From NCBI GenBank assembly GCA_002270565.1, contig NQMI01000245.1, positions 1 to 37,424 of the forward strand: 37,424 nt of DNA, in the 5' to 3' direction. Origin of the DNA: Stenocarpella maydis. Its lineage: Eukaryota > Ascomycota > Sordariomycetes > Diaporthales > Diaporthaceae. The position numbers and the translations under genes are program-made. Positions 20,998-32,118 of this stretch are shown piece by piece. The notes beneath the pieces were generated by a model. That model was not told the DNA's origin and searched no databases. It saw only the letters and a program-made list of their open reading frames with translations. Within the stretch, counting starts at the first letter, position 1. Each line of letters begins with the position of its first letter.

Positions 20998-22158
20998 GCG
21001 CCCGGCGGACCGTGTTTCACTTTCACTTTCACTTTCACTGATGGGGTAAAATGGAGAGGATGCAGGATTGCATGAGCCCTAATGTCACCAGACACCATGT
21101 TGTGACGCAGGGGCGGCGGACATGGTGGTTTTTTTTGGTGGTTTTTTTTTTTTTTTTTTTTTTTATAAGAGCCCGTCATGGCCTTTTGACGATGTGTAAA
21201 ACTCCGGACAACCCGAGACCATTACAATGAAAATCAGAAATGTCTTAAACTTTATCTCCAATGCGGTCTCTCAAGTCTCAGTCTCCCAAGTAACCTTTGT
21301 ACAAAAACCACTTCACGACATGCTGCTGCGCTGATGTCCATTTACGGCCAAACCTGGGCATTCCAACCTGGACCTAATCCTTTTGAGTGGGTATCTTTGA
21401 AGAGAAGCAATGGAGTGGGTGCGATTGGAAGAACAATACATTTCTGCGGTGAATTGGAGATGCACGTGGCTTCTGGTTACAGGCCGCTATCTCTAGCCTT
21501 TATTGTTATCGGGTACTGTATTTTTAATCTAATGCTGGGTTATTGAGCGTTTACGACTGTATGAAGGGACCGCCGCAACTTCTTTTACTTTTACTCGTTC
21601 TTTTTCTTTTTCTTCTCTTTTTCCAAAAAAAGGGGTTGTTTTTTCCACCAGGTTAAAAACGAAACCAACCAACTCATCAGGGTAAGAATTCCGAAAAATT
21701 CTTGGGACGGAAGATCGGCCAACCCCTTGCCCCATTCTCAGAGTAAGTACCAAAGGCGGCAGTAAAATTGGGCCGTTTGTTTGGTTTTTCTTCTTTTCCC
21801 TCCCCGTTTTTCTCTCTTCTTCTTTCCCGATCTTGGGTGCCTGGGTATGCGATTGGCGGTCATCAAAAACAAAGAGTGATGATCGACTTCCGGGTTATGA
21901 AACTCAAGCCCCAAGTTGGGACGATTCATCCCCCCTTGTTGTTTCAGGGCCCCATGTGAAACTGCATGGAGTCCCCGTACAACTTTCAAATCGCATGGTG
22001 AAGAATCCCCAGCAACTCTTTTCTTCGGCGGGCGATCAACCTCATAGACTTAGCATCGCCAAGACCTGAATCGCCTCGCTTGGAATCTTATTTGCGAAGA
22101 TACGCCCCAGTCTTCTTCCGGAACAGACGACCTGCACCTCCATAGCCGCGCGACTAGG
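20998..22158. other. Intergenic with TTTCAC repeats and poly-T tract
   Basis: Just after the stop codon there are four TTTCAC hexamers (21015-21038), then a long T run (about 21128-21164) that probably belongs to the 3' flank. From 21540 to 21830 the sequence is T/C-rich, resembling the leader of the UstYa-like gene. No additional coding exon could be supported. Confidence 0.6.
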
Positions 22159-23166
22159 ATGCAAGACCGCCAAGGACTGTTGCAAGAGTTTGCTGGGTCA
22201 ACTGCCCAAGAGGGGAAGGGGTGGAAGTCTGCAGACATAGGTGAATCCCGAGAGACAAGAGGGTGTAGAAGCCTGCGAGCACTTGTAGAATACCGGTGGC
22301 TCATCACCACAGGGCTGTTGGTGGTCATACTCGGCTTTCAGCTGGTCATGTGGAACCGGATCAGGAGCACGACAGCAGCATGTCAACCACAAGTCGGCGG
22401 TAGCTACGTTGAAAAGACGCAGGGCTGTTCGTGTCCAATTGTTTCTCATCACTCGCGGCTAATGTTGACTGACACGCTACATAGTCCCGACCGAGGTCGT
22501 ACAATGGAAGGCGGATTATGATTTCGTCCCGCTCAACGCGACAGAGTTCCTCGATCCGAGGGTTCAGAGCAAGTGGGAGAGCCTGTACCCAGCTGGCGCG
22601 GGCTTCGGGCCAGACGGTCTCGTCTATAACTCGACATCAGTGACGCACCAGCTGCACTGCGTGGTATGCCACCATGCGCATGCCCTCTCCGCGCCTCGAG
22701 CAGACCCGAGACTAACTAGACCGCGCACCTCAGTACATCATGGGCAAGATCTTCTCGGCAGTCTTGACCAACTCTCCGGACCTCCCCGAGCCAGACGATT
22801 ACGAGGCCCACTTCCTGCACTGCATCGACTACATGCGCCAGGCGGCAATGTGTGCCGGCGACCTCGCGGTTGAGCCCCGTGGGGAGAACGACCGGCCCGG
22901 CCCTGTCACGCTTGATAACGCGTTCAATGGCCGTCACGGTGAGGATTCCTCTTCTTGTGATGGGCACCCTGGGCCCGTGGCCAGGGTACCTAGCTATCCT
23001 TGCTGACATTGATCTCTGGTGACAGTCTGCAAGAATTACGGTCAGGTGAAGAGCTACTTGGAAGGTGAGCAGGTCTCCTAGACACAAAGAGGTAATTGAA
23101 TGTTTGCTGATTTCCGTAGAGCAACTAAGGGATGGCAAACGGAACATCCTGCCCCTCGACGACTAA
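22159..23166 (+). CDS. UstYa-like (DUF3328) membrane-anchored oxidase-family protein
   Basis: Five-exon model: 22159-22399, 22485-22663, 22734-22938, 23026-23064, 23120-23166 (236 residues), all phases consistent. A single N-terminal transmembrane helix (about residues 46-65, WLITTGLLVVILGFQLVMW) is followed by a lumenal domain with VPTEVVQWKADYDFVP and the two diagnostic HxxHC motifs: HQLHC (135-139) and HFLHC (166-170), then IDYMRQAAMCAGD. UstYa-family proteins act in oxidative maturation, notably cyclisation of ribosomally made peptides in ustiloxin-type pathways. The first intron's donor (GTAGCT at 22400) is the least certain; the other three have standard signals. No ribosomal-peptide precursor with Lys-Arg-flanked repeats, no partner P450 or tyrosinase is present in the window, so this is either an orphan or serves a locus elsewhere. 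Confidence 0.83.
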
Positions 23167-23469
23167 GCTAGAGGCCTTCTTGCTCGTAATTGAAGGCCAG
23201 CAGAGCGGCGGAGTTGCGCAGAATCGGACTGAGGTCTAATTAAATGCTGCTAAATCAGCGCCGCCCAGAGTTCTCTAGCTTGGCCTTTTGTTTGAACCTT
23301 GGAAGGAACCACCCACAGCTCTTTTGCTTCAAAGTTGTTTACCCCCCCCCCCTCCAGTTCTCCTTCTTATTTTCTTTCCTTTATTTTTCACATTTCATGC
23401 TTCATCCTCTCTCTGCAGAGTATTGTATTTGTGTCAAGAACTAAGCCAGCCAGCCAACTTGGCGTCAAG

Positions 23470-23484
23470 ATGAGTGAGCAATGA
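23470..23484 (+). promoter_or_regulatory. Four-codon uORF overlapping the downstream start (ATGA)
   Basis: ATG AGT GAG CAA TGA begins eleven bases before the proposed start codon; its stop overlaps that ATG by two bases. Such overlaps can couple termination to reinitiation or dampen translation. Its relevance depends on the start at 23481 being right. Confidence 0.4.
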
Positions 23485-25290
23485 CTTGTTCAGATACCAT
23501 TTGCCTCGTGTTGGTGACGATGCTGCAGATCCTCTCAAGCAACCTCGTGCCTCAGAATCCAGCACGCCGTTCACCGTGGCCAGTACTTCGACGAAACCTG
23601 CTCGCTCCATTCGATTCCGCTGGGCTGGAGAAGAAAGAAGGCCTAGGCCCGTCCCTGGCGACTGACGACAACGGCTCGACTGAGGCTTTCGGACGTCGGC
23701 TGGGAGCGTTGCTGGAAGAACTGTACGTCCACATCTGCGACTTCGGAAACCACAAGGGAGATGCACCAACATCAGGCGAGGAGGTAATCGCGGCCTGGGA
23801 GAGTTTCCTGGACCCCATTGACGCTCTAACTACGGTGAAACCTCAACGGTCTTGTGATGGCGACACGCATGACCTTGTACCTGGCGCAGGCTTACAGGCA
23901 TCACCGTCAACTCCCCGGAGCGCTGCCAAAGCTGGGATCGAGTGCCAGACCGGTTGCGTTGCGTTGCGGCTTTGCCATGTCTCTGGACGAACTGCTGCTG
24001 TCATGCCTGACCCAGATATGGACTCAAAGCAAGCAACGCGAGAGGTTCGGGTGGGTCCTGGCCGACTACCCGGTCCATGCCTGCGAAAGAGCCCTTTATA
24101 ACATGTGCGACTGTGCCGATCTCGGATTCCCAGCCGAAGAGTACCACGAGCAGCGCAGAAGAGGCCATATCAAGGACGCCTGTATCGCAGACCCGGCGGC
24201 GCTGACGCCCGGGAACGGCGTCCGGCCTCGCTGGCATTGGGTACGGCGGAAGGGCGACACGAAACGCTATGTGGGACACCCAGGTTGTGTCCGAGCCCAG
24301 TACGGAGAGTCGGTGTATGGAGAGGGCTTGCTAGTGTCGCAAGAAATTAGACTGGTGCCTCCAATCCGAGGGTCCTTTCGCTATGCCTTCCAGGAGGTGT
24401 ACACTCAAAGACGTGCTGTTATTCACCGATACCGTGACGTTCTCCGCCGGTCGCGACAGTTTGTGCTGGACGCTCGAAAGATAGCAAAGCGCAACCTCGC
24501 AAGGGAATGTGCGCGGGAGGCACAGGCGGCAATGACAAGGAGGCGCATGCCAGTCGAGCTGCAGCTCATGGTACTTGCGTACTTGGACGAGATCCACGTC
24601 CTCGCCTACATCGGTCAGCTTGACCTCTCTGCCGCCTACCTTCCTCTCCCACGCGTCGACGAGGCCTGCACGCGTTGCACACGCCGCGCCAGCACAGCAG
24701 CAGCCAAGATGGCCAAAGCCACCTGCCCTCTCCGCTCCATGGCCTTGTGGAATCTTCATCTGAGGGTATTTCAGACGTTCCATCAGATCCGCGGCGGAGA
24801 ATGGGCACTGTGCGCTCACATAGACTGCACGGGTCATCGTGGCGACGCATCTTGGGAACTGCGAAGCGACGAGGTCGAAGCACACCTCAACCGCATTGTT
24901 CGGAACCGCTGCGCCCGGAACATGACCATCAACCACATCGGGCTGGGGCCCCGGAAGCCACCGGGGCTTCCCACAGGTTACTGGTTCGGGAGAAGCCGCC
25001 TGGCTGAGGACTGGGAAAGACGATGTTGGCCTCTGATTGAACACCTATGCAAAGCCGATGACGGGGACTGGGCCGAGCGGGACGAGGCCCGCTGGCCAGG
25101 CGTCAACGGGCTCGTCGACGTCATCTTGCAGAGCAAGACGCTTCTGATGTTTCGATTCCCTTGGCATGAGGATCCGTCCTGGCTTCTTGGACGAACGGCA
25201 CGGGAGGAGTTCGAGGCATACAGAGGTTTCACAAGGGGTTTCACAAAGGGCCAGCGCCCTCGAGGTCAGCCTCGACGATACGAACTGTAG
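23481..25290 (+). CDS. F-box-like hypothetical protein
   Basis: Proposed exon 1 23481-23834, intron 23835-23889 (55 nt, GTGAAA...GCGCAG, phase 0), exon 2 23890-25290; about 584 residues. Exon 1 carries a plausible coding stretch (FGRRLGALLEELYVHICDFG), in a different frame from exon 2, which forces an intron. A GTAATC donor near 23783 is an in-phase alternative giving a shorter protein. Exon 2 begins AYRHHRQLPG and contains RRRMPVELQLMVLAYLDEI at about residue 335, which resembles the first helix of an F-box placed mid-protein, followed by a CTRCTRR motif and WNLHLRVFQTFHQI. C-terminal residues are basic (GQRPRGQPRRYEL). No other domain is recognised. The N-terminus is the weakest part of the model; exon 2 is solid. 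Confidence 0.65.
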
Positions 25291-25693
25291 CGAAAGGGCC
25301 AGGCCAGTTCATTACGACAAGCTTTGTTCTTACATATGCATCTGGTACTGCATTTTACAGACCTGGCAGGCAGGCCACCAACAGCGGTTCAACGTGAGGT
25401 AATCCTTGAGCTTGTTTGTTTTGGCGGGGCCTGGGGAGATTGTGTCTTGATGGGATTGTGCTGAAGACAATGGGAAAGCGTGCGTTTGTTGAGCAGGCGG
25501 TCCCATGTTTCCTGATATTAATCAGAGATGCAAAATCATCCTAGCCAGACATCGTGGACCTGATACGAGCAGCCTCGCTGTATTCGAAGACGAACCACAC
25601 CGAAGCGGAGGAGCTGCTGATGCTGAGGCAAGGTGACTTGGCCCGAGTCGCCACCCAGCGGGCTTCTGGCGCTCTCCTCCTCGCGGACTGCAC
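25291..25693. other. Convergent intergenic region
   Basis: This is the 3' flank shared by the F-box-like gene (+) and the nucleoside hydrolase gene (-). It should contain both polyadenylation regions. Nothing else is visible. Confidence 0.6.
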
Positions 25694-26889
25694 TCAGAGC
25701 CCCTGGTCATGGTGTAGTGTATACTGCCGCGGTCGAGTTGCACGCCTCGCCGACTGTGGGGCACTCTCCGGGGTCGGCGTCTCACTCGGTTTGGTAGCGA
25801 CAGACCAAGACCCCTCGACCATGGCCTGGTCCAGAGACGCCGCTGCTGTAGCATTATCGACCTTTAACTTTAGCCAGTGCTGATGCCTGGCGTTTTCGTC
25901 CGCCACCCACGCGTTGGAGCCGTTGTCATAGACATGGTTATACCCCGCCTCGTTGCCGAACTCAAAGAGCTCCCCGAGGCCGTCTATGGCGTACAGCATG
26001 GTGAGGGGGTCCCACGAGAACCGCGAGGTGTTGTAGGTGTAGTAGAGATAGGCCGCGCGGACGGGGTCGCCCGCCGGCCCACGGGCCATGAGGCCGGCCC
26101 CGCTGCTGACGCTGCCGCCGAGCTCGGCGCCCGAGAAGACCACGGGGCCCTTCCAGCCGTTGACGACGCGGGCGGCGGCCGAGGGGTCGCGGCCGAAGAA
26201 GTTGAACTCGTGCCCGGCGGGGTAGCCGCCGCCCATGACGACCAGCTCGGCGACCTTGGCGGCGACGAGGTCCGGGCCGGCGAGGTCCGAGTGCGAGTCC
26301 GGGGCCGAGGCGAGCAGGCCCGCGAGGTTGTCGAGGAAGCCGATGGACGCGATGGTGACGCTGGCGTCGGCGGCGGCGCCGAGGGCCTTGCGGTAGAGCA
26401 CCACGGGGTCCCAGGCGTCGGCGTCGGCGTGGCCCCAGCGCACGGCGCAGTCGTCGCAGCGCCAGTGGTAGGCGACCTTGGTGGCGTACTCGCCCAGCTC
26501 GTACGACCACGTGTCGATGAAGGTCTCGTTGGACATGGGCCTTGGCACGCCTATGGGGACCTGGGGGTGGCCGTAGTGGTTGAGGATGGCGGATGCCGCC
26601 AGGGCCGAGTAGGAGGAGGGGTAGTTGATGTTGACGGCGAGCAGGTTGACCTTTGGGCTGGCGGCGGCAAGCAGGAGAGCCGACGTATCACTAGGGAGGA
26701 TCAGCCACATGTCTTCAGGCATACCAGGGGTTCGTCCGGGGGGGGGGGGTTGAGGGGTCTGGCAACTCACTCGCAGTCGCTGAAGAGATCTGTGTCGATG
26801 ATGAGATTCTTGCGAGCTGCAGCCGCCCGAGCTGCGGCGGCGAGGCCGAGGAGCTGCAGAAGGTGCCCGAGATGGCGCGCTGTATGCAT
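25694..26889 (-). CDS. Secreted inosine-uridine preferring nucleoside hydrolase
   Basis: Exon 1 26771-26889, intron 26691-26770 (80 nt, GTGAGT...CCTAG, phase 2), exon 2 25694-26690; 371 residues. The N-terminus (HLLQLLGLAAAARAAA) is a signal-peptide-like hydrophobic segment. It is followed by IIDTDLFSDCDD at residues 30-41, the Ca2+-binding aspartate cluster (DTDxxxDxDD) that defines this family; splicing is needed to complete it. Further family features are ALLLAAASPKVNLLAVNINYPSS, VAELVVMGGGYP and the NxFGRDPSAAARVV block. The enzyme cleaves ribonucleosides to base and ribose, here probably outside the cell or in the vacuole for purine/pyrimidine salvage. The C-terminal ~35 residues are low-complexity. 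The intron contains a 9-10 nt homopolymer. The neighbouring secreted GGT is co-oriented, with 606 bp between them. Confidence 0.9.
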
Positions 26890-27495
26890 AGTTATCGCAG
26901 GGCACACACCCTTGTGTGGCAGGAACACGCGCAGGCATGGGATGTATGGATGATGGGGTCTGCCAGTGAAGACTCAAGAGGCCCTCGCAGTGTCGAGCGT
27001 CTGCGGCAACAGCAGAGATAAGGCGATGACGGCGGTGCCGGCAGGGGTTTCCTGCCTGCTGAAGAGGTCGACTTAATCAGGGTTGCAACCCCTGCCTCGC
27101 CAAGGGGAGGACGATGGGCCGAGTCCATGCCTTTGGGGTAGATTATTAGGGTTCACCAAATACTGAGCTGCAGCTGGGCCCGGAAAATGGGTGGTCACTG
27201 TCCAGAGCACTGCATGGCGAAGTCAATCGCCCACAACCCATGCAAGTATTCTCTTTGCCCCCCCCCCCCACACCTGGCATGATGATAGTCCTTCCGGCCT
27301 GGTAGACCGCGTCAAAGAATACAATCATCCATGTATCTACGTATAGGGACAGGGCTCCTGCAGATGGATGGGCCAGGTAGGAGCTGAGGGCATGGTTCAG
27401 GCATAATGTTTTCGATTTGTATTCTTCCTAGACTGACTGGCATAGCATCATATGCGCCTCAGTCATGCGTGAGAAACGAAGTCCCGTCCTGCAGT
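26890..27495. other. Promoter region of the nucleoside hydrolase gene
   Basis: This lies upstream of the nucleoside hydrolase start and downstream of the GGT stop (both minus strand). It contains a C-run (27258-27270). No defined regulatory motif could be assigned. Confidence 0.55.
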
Positions 27496-29298
27496 TCAGA
27501 TAGCAAACCCGCCGCTTGCGAGCTGCCTGGGCTCGCCGGCCGCGTCAAACGTCCCGTTGGGCAGCCTCCTGATGGCCTGCGCGGTGCTCGCCCCGGGCGC
27601 GACCCACTGGACCACGTGGCCGAGGCTGGCCATGAAGGCAGTGGTGGAGTTGTCAAAGGCATACTCGAAGGAGACGGTGTTTGGGCTGAGCTGGTCGTGC
27701 ATCCTGGGCTGGGCGAGCGCCTCGGCCGCGCTCATGTTGCGGTCGAGCGCGTTGTGGATGATCTGGGCCGTGGCCGTGATGATGCGCGACCCGCCGGCCG
27801 ACCCGCTGATGAGGAAGAGCCCGCCGCCCGGGTACTCGACGATGGTGGGCGAGATTGAGGACAGCGGGCGCTTGCCGGGCCGGATGAAGTTGGCCGCGCT
27901 GGGCTGGTAGCCGAAGGCGTTGGTGGAGCCCGGCGTGGAGAAGTCGTTCATCTCGTTGTTGATGATCACGCCCGTCTCCGGGACCATGACGCGGGAGCCG
28001 AAGATGGTGTTGATGGTCGTGGTGATGGACACGGCCAGGCCGCTCCTGTCTGCTGCGGCGATGTGCGACGTGCCGTTGTCCGAGAGGATCTCAAGGTCAG
28101 AGGGGTTGTAGTACGACGTGTTGAAGGTCCTCGTGTCTGAGATCTTTGAGCGGATCTCGGCAGCCGTCTCCTCGGACAGCATCTTGGCTTGGTACTCGGT
28201 CAGGTTGGGCACAAACAGAGGGTCCCCGAGGTTGACCCGCAGGCCGTATGACCACCTGAAGGCCTCGTCCAGACGGTGCGTGGTGAGGTTGATCTGCGCC
28301 GGGTCGCCAAACCCGTCAAAGCCATTGACGATGTTGAGGATCGAGAGCGCCACCTCACCACCAGAGGGTGCACTGCAGGCCGTCGCCTTGTAGCCTCGGT
28401 AGTTGATGTCGACCGCGTCCCGGATGGCAATGGTGTAGTTGGCGAGGTCCTCCAGGGCCATGGTGCCGCCTGAGGCCCGGAGGGCGGTAATGGTGGCGTT
28501 GGCGATGGCGCCCTCATAAAAGGCCGATGCTCCCTCGTTGGAGATGGTCTCCAGGGTATCAGCATAGCGCCTGCGGGTCATGGTCTGGCCCAGCTGGACA
28601 ACGGTTCCGTTCGGCGCGAAATCGATGGCCCACGACGGATCCTGCGTCAGGAAACCGGGGTTGGTGACGCTCGCGATATACCGGACCGTGTCAGCAGTGA
28701 CTTCAAAGCCGTTCCTGGCGACGCCGATGGCGGGCTGCATGACTGTCTTCCATGGGAGACTGCCGTACTTGGTGTGCATATATTCAAGTCCTCGCAGCTC
28801 GCCAGGGACACCCCTATACGCCGGTCAGCACACAGCTCATGCGGATTTCATCTTGTTGGTTCTCGGCGTCTGGGTTAAAGAAGAGGTGGGCGTTACTTAC
28901 GCTGCAAGGCCACCGTAGAGGCTCAGGTTGGTGTTGTTGACGTACATGGTCTCATAATAAGAGGCTGGAGCCGTCTCCCGGAAATCGATACACTCGTAGG
29001 TGCCGTTCGGACTCTTGACGAGAGCGAAGCCTCCTCCGCCAATATCACTATGGTACATGCCGATCACACCCACGCAGAACGTGGTGCCTACCATGGCATC
29101 AATGGCGTTGCCGCCCTGCTCGAGGAGCTTGATGCCAATGCCGCTGCACACGGCGCTCTCAGACGCCACAGCCCCCAACTTGGCGTCGGTCGAGTTGGGC
29201 TCCGCATATATTGTAGGGAAGCCGGACGCAAGCCCGGAAAGGCCGAGGCCCAGGACCAGCAGCAGCTGTCCTGCTGGGGCAAGAGTACCGATAGCCAT
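27496..29298 (-). CDS. Secreted gamma-glutamyltranspeptidase
   Basis: Exon 1 28901-29298, intron 28814-28900 (87 nt, GTAAGT...TATAG, phase 2), exon 2 27496-28813; 571 residues. A signal peptide (QLLLVLGLGLSGLASG) precedes the large-subunit region, with GAVASESAVCSGIGIKLLEQGGNAIDAMV and MYHSDIGGGGFALV. Self-cleavage should occur before Thr381 in DNGTSHIAAAD, exposing the catalytic threonine of the small subunit. The later glycine-rich loop reads GSAGGSRI (about 470-477), close to the canonical GSPGGSRI oxyanion segment. The enzyme hydrolyses or transfers the gamma-glutamyl group of glutathione and related peptides; the signal peptide points to an extracellular or vacuolar role in nitrogen and sulfur recovery. 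All main motifs are present, so it is probably active. N-glycosylation sites (NGT, NNT, NLT) are frequent, as expected for a secreted protein. Confidence 0.93.
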
Positions 29299-31292
29299 GG
29301 CACCGAGGGTCGACGGGAGGACCTGCGAGAGCCAAGAGGCTTCTGCCTTCTAGATTGCAGGCCGGCGGGGGGGAAGAATGGGAGAAGGTTGGGCTGTGGG
29401 AAGGATAGTTGCATCCGCGCTTCGCTGGGCCGGGTCAAGCTCAAGTAGTCCGCCACAGGCCCGGCTCATCGGCAGCGCCTCGGGAGCTGGGACCGAGTTG
29501 GGCGGGCATGGCCGAAAGCTTATGCGGATGCAAAGGGGGACGGCTTCCCTGCCTGTTATCTATCTGTGCTGTCTATGTGTGTGTGCGGAGTACGTGTAGG
29601 TCTAATCCTGCCGCTAATGCACTACAGTATAAATGTGCTGCTGTGCAACCAAGGCTTGCTATGCATTGCTATGACGTGAAGAGGAAGGGGAGGAAGATGA
29701 AAGGTGAAGCAAAAACACACACACAAAAGCAAAAAAATAAAAAAAAAAACTAAAAAAAAATAAAAATTTTTAAATAAAATAAAAATATCACATAATCAAA
29801 GACAGGGGGTTTCCAAACGATAAGCAAGACAGAATGTCAAAGGCGAGGCAGGGGAGGTGCTATCTCTGGTCCACAATTCCACCGTTCGCCATCTGCACGC
29901 GAATGACTTGCGTAAACACTCGGCGAAAGGCGATCTTGCCACACACGGGTCTTTTCCCTCGCTCGTAATCCGGCCGAGACCTGGCTGCCTGGGTGGGAAC
30001 AAGATGATGGTTGCAGTGCACAGGCGTGCAGCTGCGGGGCCGCGCCCACTTGCAGTGTACACAGTAGCCTGTTACACAGTAGCCTGTTATAATTGGTAGT
30101 CTAATTACTATCTACTTAGTAGTGAACTGTAGTTGTGTCGCAACTCACGAATGTCCCTTTCCCAGGGACCTTGTATAGGCGTGATATATCTAGGCCAAAA
30201 CCCAGCAAATTCTTTCCTGATCGGGCATGACTTTTGAGATCCTTGGCCACACTTGCCCTTTCCATAGCATGGGTGATCGGTCTCCTGCCTATTTGTCGCC
30301 CATAATATTGCTGCCAACGCAACGTATGCCTCGAGTTGCCGCAAGCTTGTTCCCGATGAGACTACTCGTGCACGAGGTCAACTACCTAGCTATGGAAGGT
30401 CCCAGCATCCACCAACATCTATCAATGACTGTCGCAACCGTGATTTGTCACAAATATCAGGATTCTGGAGGACGCCAGGAAGGCAATCGATAGTATTCGA
30501 TTTCATTGTCCACCCTTCAACAAAATATGTCCCAGTGCGATGCACGGGGAGATACATGCGATGCGAGAGCCTGACAGGGAGGGCTATTAGCTGTTCTTGT
30601 ACAAAAAGGGAAAGTTCCGCAGGCAGAACCTTTTCATTATCCACCCTTCAACAAAATATGCCCCAGTGCGATGCACGGGGAGACACGTGCGAGAGCCTGA
30701 CAGGGCTATTAGCGGTTCTTGTATTGTACAAAAAGGGAAAGTTCCGCAGGCAGAACCTTGACGGACCAAGTTAAAGTGGCCCCTCACCAGAGCCCATAAA
30801 CTCTCGATATTGCGTCAGACCTATAGGGTCCAAAAACTGTCCACCGGTGTAAGTTGGTCTTGGGCTACTCGTCAACTCTTGACGGTTCTAGTCTACGCGC
30901 GGCTTAAAGTCGGTCTTAACTAGCCTCAGCACGAGGCTATCACTATTTTCTTAGTAACAGGCTGTAATGTTTAGAACCTAGTCATTATTATCGGCATTAG
31001 ATTCATTATCCAACTCTAGGTTGTCAAGTGTCTAGGACCATACAATCGGGCCAATGTAGCTCCCCCAACCCCCCCCCTCTTTTTTTTTTTTTTTCCCCCC
31101 CCTTCGCGAAAAGGAGTTGTGATCAGATTAAGAACGGATCGACTATAGAGTCCAATACACGTATCCCCTAGGAACTCTGTTCAGCACCATCTCACACCGG
31201 ACAGGGCCACAGTGTGAGTCCGGTCCCCGTTTGCCGCCAACAACGCATCAATGCCGTTTGCCCAAAGCTTGTCCGGCGCACAAGTCCAGCCA
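29299..31292. other. 2 kb low-coding region, transition to accessory DNA
   Basis: The first part is the GGT promoter. Around 29700-29790 the DNA is extremely A-rich. At 30058-30085 a 15-base ACACAGTAGCCTGTT unit is repeated. A ~130-bp tandem duplication lies at 30502-30759. A polypyrimidine tract of C and T runs occupies about 31066-31100. No intact gene is supported; the composition and repeats suggest degraded mobile DNA. Confidence 0.6.
30502..30759. repeat. ~130-bp diverged tandem duplication
   Basis: Copy 1 spans 30502-30632 and copy 2 30633-30759. They share start (TTCATT.TCCACCCTTCAAC) and end (GTTCCGCAGGCAGAACCTT). Differences include several single-base changes, mostly transitions, and indels of 4-5 bases. 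Neither copy has a convincing reading frame. Confidence 0.9.
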
Positions 31293-31823
31293 TCAACATG
31301 GGAGGTCCCCGTTTGAATTCTTCTTGGATTTTAAGGTGTTATCCCAAACGCTCTCAACCCATACTCTCCTGACCCAATCAACCCCTGGCTGGCTGCCTCC
31401 GATGACTTCGTACCCAACTGTCTTGCTGTCGCCTCGCCGCAACAAGAATCCATGATCATCGAAAGCAACGATCATGTCCGGGGAGTCGGTAGGGTCCAGA
31501 GCCAGCCAAGTCCACGCACTGTTCCCGCCTGTCGCGGTGACGGTAATTTACCAGTCTGGCTGTCGTAAGTAACTTCCAGTCACGGGTCTCTCATGGCGGA
31601 ATGAGCCAGTGCAGTGGGTGTCCAATACTTTGTATGGCTGAAGGCATGGGTAGCGTTGGTGTTAGGAAGTGCTCCAGTCGCGGTGACGTTCGCGACAAGG
31701 ACCGCATCCGTGGCATCTTAAGAGCCATCGCCAAGAATGCTGTCGATATCAATGGTCGCCAGAAGGGTGCTGTTGAGCGCGCCAACGGTGAACTCAGTTG
31801 TGCCCGCATGCCCTTCAGTGATA

Positions 31824-31831
31824 TTTATCTC
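31824..31831. repeat. Left target-site duplication TTTATCTC
   Basis: Perfect match to 34830-34837 on the far side of the element. Read on the minus strand (GAGATAAA) one copy fits in frame in the host gene: GAC GAG ATA AAT ATC ACT gives DEINIT. Confidence 0.92.
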
Positions 31832-31878
31832 GAACGCGGATATTCGCATCCACAAAAACGGATGGTACATCCATACAT
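31832..31878 (+). repeat. Left terminal inverted repeat of the MULE
   Basis: Begins GAACGCGGATATTCGC and ends TCCATACAT. It pairs with the right end at 46 of 47 positions; the one difference is a C-to-T change in a CpA context (CACA versus TACA). Confidence 0.93.
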
Positions 31879-32118
31879 AATCACGTGATTAGCTGCAGCC
31901 AATCAGATCACTTCATTTAACATCATCGCCTCACACCCCTTGGTATTTTTACAGCTACAGCACCCAACGCACTATAAGGCCCCTATTGCCACCAACTTAC
32001 GAATAACAACCCTTAATTAACGCTTTGCTGCAGCAATTAAATTCTCATCGGAATCAATCATTTTTATATCAAAAAGAAGATCTGATCGATCAGATATTGA
32101 ATTTTTAGCGTTGTGGCG

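Noticed and set aside
19851..23166. A ribosomal-peptide (RiPP) cluster formed by the secreted protein and the UstYa-like gene
   Set aside because: The secreted protein lacks repeated core peptides and Lys-Arg cleavage sites, and no other cluster enzymes are nearby.
25877..26953. 358-codon plus-strand frame across the nucleoside hydrolase
   Set aside because: Its Val/Gly/Ala-rich composition is the complement of a GC-rich gene with clear motifs on the other strand.
30960..31100. Terminal repeat of a pogo/Fot1-like transposon near the C/T-run tract
   Set aside because: The AATGTAGCTCCCCC stretch is vaguely similar to such ends, but no partner inverted repeat or TA duplication was found.
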